This document shows, one piece after another, positions 60,803 to 64,000 of a DNA stretch of 64,000 bases. The translations under genes and the position numbers were made by a program. Location of the stretch: assembly GCA_965198825.1 (NCBI GenBank), contig CBDAQB010000001.1, positions 124,001-188,000 on the forward strand, written 5' to 3'. The notes beneath the pieces are model-generated. The model did no database searches. It had not been told where the DNA came from and worked only from the letters and a program-made list of their open reading frames with translations. The first letter of the stretch is position 1. Each line of letters starts with the position of its first letter. The stretch is from BOG-908 sp965198825. Its GTDB lineage: Bacteria; Pseudomonadota; Alphaproteobacteria; Acetobacterales; Acetobacteraceae.

Positions 60803-61261
60803 TTGCCCGACCTCACGTTTGCCGAGCGCTCCACACTCGTGCGCCGCGCTGCCGCCCGACTCTGCCGCCAGCTCGGATGGGCGCCCCTGCACGAAGTAGC
60901 CCTGCCGAACGGCCGGCGCGCCGACATCCTCGCCCTCTGCCCAGACGGCAGTTTTGTCTGCGTTGAGGTGAAATCCGGCCTCGTCGATTTTATGAGCGAC
61001 AACAAATGGCCCGACTACCGAGACTTTTCCGATGCCTTGTTCTTCGCCGTGGACGCTGACTTTCCACGCGACATCCTCCCGCCGGATGTCGGCGTCATCG
61101 TCACCTCCGGCGACGAAGCGGCCATGCTGCGCGAAGCGCCGGCGCATCGCCTGCCGCCTGCGCGGCGCCGCGCCCTGCTGCAGCGATTTGCCGCGCTTGC
61201 GGCTTGCCGGCTCGAGAACCTGGTGGATCCGCTGGATCGGTTTGCGTTGAGCTGTGAGTAA
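60803..61261 (+). CDS. mmcB: MmcB-family DNA repair protein
   Basis: This 152-residue protein has a PD-(D/E)xK nuclease-like core: ALPNGRRADILALCPDGSFV and CVEVKSGLVDFMSDNKWPDY. Caulobacter MmcB is induced with SOS and needed for resistance to DNA damage. TTG 60803 has AAGGA six bases upstream; longer upstream frames look unconserved. No SOS box was identified. Confidence 0.85.
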   Translation: MPDLTFAERSTLVRRAAARLCRQLGWAPLHEVALPNGRRADILALCPDGSFVCVEVKSGLVDFMSDNKWPDYRDFSDALFFAVDADFPRDILPPDVGVIVTSGDEAAMLREAPAHRLPPARRRALLQRFAALAACRLENLVDPLDRFALSCE

Positions 61262-61388
61262 GAAAGCGGTTCTTTTTTAAGAAAAGAACTAAAAAATTTC
61301 CACGGTGTGGGACCGTGCCCGAGGAAGTGCTGAGCTTATTGGTCCAGAAGTTTTTTGCTTCTTTTTTTTCAAAAAAGAAGTCCTTTCT
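61262..61388. terminator. AT-rich paired hairpin element
   Basis: Left arm (GGTTCTTTTTTAAGAAAAGAAC, then TAAAAAATTTCC) and right arm (AGAAGTTTTTTG, then a GCTTC-T8-C-A6-GAAG hairpin) face each other between the convergent mmcB and HldE-like genes. The inner spacer is about 50 bases. Confidence 0.72.
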
Positions 61389-61391
61389 TCC

Positions 61392-62753
61392 CTACCCAGC
61401 CACAACCTCACCACCCCAGCCACGCACCAACTCGGCCACGTTAGCCCCAGGGCTGGCGTCCACCAGCAATTCGGGCCGCAGCCGCTGCAAGGTTTCCTCG
61501 GCCTGACCTTCCGCAAAGACGCAGACGAGATCCACTGCATTAAAGCCGGCTGCCTCAGTCGGCGCCTCTGTCTCTTCCTCGCTGGCCTCGACCCCGACGA
61601 TGAGCCGATCGCAAGCCGCGCGCGCTGCATCCAGCCGGCCGCGGCCCATCTGCTTTGCCCCGGCGGTGATCATCGCCGTACGTAGTCCCATGCGGCGCCA
61701 GCGCTCGACCTGTTCGGCCGCGATTTCCGGTGTCACGATCTTGCGCATGGCCCGGCCCTGCGGGGTCAGCATGGCAAGCAGGTCGGTGCCTTGTGCGACT
61801 GCCATGCCTGGCTGACCTGCCGAAACCCCGGTTGCGAGATTGGCCAGCCGTGCCGCGGTGGGCAGGTCCACGCCGGCGGCGAGTCCGGCTGCCAGAGCGG
61901 AAACTGCGGTATCCCCCGAACCCGATAAGTCGAACGCGTCCGAGAACATCGGTGGCAGGTGCATCTCGACATCGGCCGAAATGAGTGAGAACCCTTCTGC
62001 CCCGCGGTTGACCAGAACCGCGCCGAAGCCGTGCGCCGTACGGAGCCAGCGGGCCGCGGCCGCGAGCTTGTCATGAGTGGACACGCTCATACCCGTGACG
62101 CTTTCGACGTCGCGCTGGCTCGGCACGATGACATCCGCGCCGGCGTAGCGGTCGTAATGGGTGCCGCGTGGGGAGACGACCACCGGCCGCGTTGCCGCCC
62201 GGGCGGCCTCGATGATCTTAGGTGCCACGTCGCCTGCGAGGACACCCTTGCCGTAATCCGACAGGACGGTGACGCTGGTTGCAGCCAGCGCGTCCCCAGC
62301 GATGCGCAGCATCCGCTCTGCGAGCTTGGCGTGTATCGGCCCCTGGGTCTCCTGGTCGGACCGCAGCAACTGCTGGCCGCGGGCGATGAACCGCGTCTTG
62401 ACCGTCGTGCACCGGCCACCTTGGACGAGAAGCCAAGGCTCCACGTTCGGCTGGCCGCCAATCAGTCCGGTGAGATCGGACCCGGCCTGATCGTCGCCCA
62501 CGACAGAAACGAACGCCACGGCGGCACCGAGCGCCGTGAGGTTCCGCACCACGTTTCCGGCGCCGCCGGGCAGGGCGAGCTCGCGCTCGGCCGAGAGGAT
62601 CGGGACCGGCGCTTCGGGGCTGATGCGCGAAACGGAGCCGAAAACATAACGATCGAGCATGGCATCGCCCATGACCAGCACGCTGGCGCGTGCCAGTTTC
62701 GGGATGGCGTCCGCCAGATCGGCCTCCGGCGTCGCAGCCTGCTCACGACTCAT
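61392..62753 (-). CDS. HldE-like protein: intact heptose kinase, degenerate cytidylyltransferase domain
   Basis: This 453-residue protein has a PfkB-type kinase in its first 320 residues: VLVMGDAMLDRYVFGSVSRI, LALPGGAGNVVRNLTALGAA and the active-site DLSGSGDTAVSALAAGLAAG. The C-terminal 115 residues align in place with the HldE cytidylyltransferase, but the HxGH motif and TNGCFD start are absent (MITAGAKQMGRGRLDAARAA there). The kinase should make heptose 1,7-bisphosphate; the second step is doubtful. Confidence 0.82.
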   Translation of the reverse strand: MSREQAATPEADLADAIPKLARASVLVMGDAMLDRYVFGSVSRISPEAPVPILSAERELALPGGAGNVVRNLTALGAAVAFVSVVGDDQAGSDLTGLIGGQPNVEPWLLVQGGRCTTVKTRFIARGQQLLRSDQETQGPIHAKLAERMLRIAGDALAATSVTVLSDYGKGVLAGDVAPKIIEAARAATRPVVVSPRGTHYDRYAGADVIVPSQRDVESVTGMSVSTHDKLAAAARWLRTAHGFGAVLVNRGAEGFSLISADVEMHLPPMFSDAFDLSGSGDTAVSALAAGLAAGVDLPTAARLANLATGVSAGQPGMAVAQGTDLLAMLTPQGRAMRKIVTPEIAAEQVERWRRMGLRTAMITAGAKQMGRGRLDAARAACDRLIVGVEASEEETEAPTEAAGFNAVDLVCVFAEGQAEETLQRLRPELLVDASPGANVAELVRGWGGEVVAG

Positions 62754-62854
62754 CTTTCCATCCGTATCGGCGGTCTATGTGCAGTGCAAGAGAAGACGTG
62801 GTTCCTAGAGCTCAATGGATAGGAGATAAGTCACCGGTGGCAGGGCCGCTGCCC

Positions 62855-63775
62855 TCAGGGGACGATCTTTACCTCGGCGCCCCTGCCGAACGCATAAGAT
62901 GCGAGCCGGATGGATGCCGGCGGTACATGCAGCGACGCGAACCCATCTGCCACGGCTTTGGCCCGCTTCAGACCTAGGTCGATCGCCGCTGCCTGGCCGT
63001 CCGGTGTGTCCGAAACCGCTTCGCCCAGCCCGGTGATGTCCAACCGTTTGCCATGACTGTCGATGACGATCTGCCGCAAGGTGGACATTTGCGACTGACG
63101 CAACACGGCCTCCCCAGGCAGAAAGAGGATATCGGTGCCGCGCAACGCTGCAGGAAGGTGCGGCGGGGTCGGCGGCGGCGGAGTTGGCGCCGGCTCGGCC
63201 GGTAGTCCCTCGAAGGTCGCCGGCGCTGGCGGGGCTACCGGGATGGCTGCCGAACCAGCGTCATCGATCGGGGTCCCGACCAGGAACACAGGAGCATCGG
63301 CTGGTGCCGCCGGTGGTGCCGCCGCCGGCGCAGCAGGCGGAGCATCGGCTGTCGGCAGGCTCGCCTGGATTGCGGGCGCCGCTCCGCCGGTGGCCGCAGG
63401 CGCGTTGGCTTCTACGCCGCCAGCCGGGCCGGGCGTTCCGGCGGGCGGCTTGGCTGCCACAGTCTTGCCCGGGGTTGGCGGTTGCGTCGCTTCGATCGGC
63501 GAGTGGGCAGCGACTCGCTCTGTCCTGTCACGCTCCGCGAACAACTGCTCCTGCAGCGAGGTGCGGTAGGCGGCATTCGGCACGGTCGGCTTGGCGGGGA
63601 CGGTCACGAGTTTCGGATAGGGCATCCCAGCGCCAGGCGGTGGCGGCCTCTGCGCCGCGATTTCGCCGCCTTCCAGGTCGTGGAACCAGCTGACAGGCGT
63701 GTCGAGCGGACTGCCGCCGCCACAACCAGCCAGCAGCAGAACGGCCGCTACCGGCCAGGCCAATCGGATCGACAT
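62855..63775 (-). CDS. OmpA-like lipoprotein
   Basis: This 306-residue protein has a lipoprotein signal (SIRLAWPVAAVLLLAGC), a long Pro/Ala-rich middle (about residues 60-205) and a C-terminal OmpA-like domain (ILFLPGEAVLRQSQMSTLRQ, GLKRAKAVADGFASLHVPPA, LASYAFGRGAEVKI). The DxxR-type peptidoglycan-binding residues are only partly seen. It probably links the outer membrane and cell wall. Confidence 0.75.
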   Translation of the reverse strand: MSIRLAWPVAAVLLLAGCGGGSPLDTPVSWFHDLEGGEIAAQRPPPPGAGMPYPKLVTVPAKPTVPNAAYRTSLQEQLFAERDRTERVAAHSPIEATQPPTPGKTVAAKPPAGTPGPAGGVEANAPAATGGAAPAIQASLPTADAPPAAPAAAPPAAPADAPVFLVGTPIDDAGSAAIPVAPPAPATFEGLPAEPAPTPPPPTPPHLPAALRGTDILFLPGEAVLRQSQMSTLRQIVIDSHGKRLDITGLGEAVSDTPDGQAAAIDLGLKRAKAVADGFASLHVPPASIRLASYAFGRGAEVKIVP

Positions 63776-63927
63776 ACAAACGGGGGCGAACGCTTGCTGC
63801 GAGGACCGCCCAACCCCAGTTTCATGATAAGTATCAGGCATAAAGCCGGCGCCTCCCGAGCGACGCTTCCGTCTAGCCGACAGGCCAAGATCGAACCAGC
63901 CCGGGCGGTAAAAAAGGATTTCAGGAA

Positions 63928-64000
63928 ATGGCCGACACTCTCCCCCCGGAAAATGGCATGCGCCTACCAGATCCCCAGGTGCTCGGGCGCTCCATGGCGG
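63928..64000 (+). CDS. Start of a probable PHA synthase (partial)
   Basis: The window ends after 24 codons (MADTLPPENGMRLPDPQVLG ...). The LPDPQVLGRSMA stretch resembles the N-terminal part of class I PHA synthases (PhaC). AAGGA lies nine bases before the ATG. The call rests on a very short sequence. Confidence 0.4.
   Translation, partial: MADTLPPENGMRLPDPQVLGRSMA

Noticed and set aside
1..64000. CRISPR arrays, insertion sequences, rRNA
   Set aside because: No regularly spaced repeats, transposase-like protein or rRNA motif was seen on either strand.

Overview
The window reads as an alphaproteobacterial chromosome, most likely Acetobacteraceae (Rhodospirillales). The evidence is a circularly permuted two-piece tmRNA with an ANDN...ALAA tag, an SspB/ClpX adaptor of the alphaproteobacterial type, ThyX, a TIGR02300 protein, MmcB, the rpoZ-rsh-acpS gene group, and gene sequences that resemble acetic acid bacteria. 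No rRNA, insertion sequence or CRISPR array was seen. The one tRNA is tRNA-Trp(CCA), upstream of secE-nusG.

Layout. 1-5950 is a core lipid and cell-envelope block (a ribbon-helix-helix protein, acpP, fabF, mltG, gmk), with a beta-strand-repeat surface-type protein inserted on the opposite strand between mltG and gmk. 6104-31141 is a compact contractile-tailed phage island. It has a divergent XRE repressor / GcrA-like switch with GTTAGT/ACTAAC operators, DUF6362, a reverse-strand lipoprotein, TerL, portal, scaffold, coat, connectors, an embedded glycosyltransferase, sheath, tube and a tail chaperone pair made by a textbook -1 frameshift. A short tape-measure candidate, the complete baseplate, a glycine-rich fibre, a fibre adaptor, a pectate-lyase-like tailspike, a coiled-coil/membrane protein and two signal-peptide-bearing proteins (one an SGNH hydrolase) complete it. 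I find no integrase, replication gene, endolysin or obvious attachment site. It is therefore either a decayed prophage or, more interestingly, a domesticated particle (gene-transfer-agent-like or tailocin-like).

31280-46190 is chromosomal: an MFS carrier, a LexA-like S24 regulator, pyrD, a HAD phosphatase, yqgE, a peroxiredoxin, acpS, rsh, rpoZ, folK, a NYN nuclease, a family-5 uracil-DNA glycosylase, an SRPBCC protein, a homodimeric 2-oxoacid dehydrogenase E1 and sspB. ssrA lies immediately upstream of sspB on the same strand. 46588-64000 continues with thyX, a polysaccharide ABC exporter pair, a lipoprotein lytic transglycosylase, nusG-secE-tRNA-Trp, a nitroreductase, aroA-cmk, a solute-binding protein with an ABC-type ATPase that has lost key motifs, small membrane proteins, topoisomerase IB, an FMN hydroxy-acid dehydrogenase, mmcB, an HldE-like protein with a degenerate second domain, an OmpA-like lipoprotein, and the first codons of a probable PHA synthase.

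A recurring AT-rich hairpin motif sits at seven gene ends. In the convergent pairs it usually occurs as two mirror-image arms, one pointing at each gene. It looks like a lineage-specific bidirectional terminator or 3' processing element.
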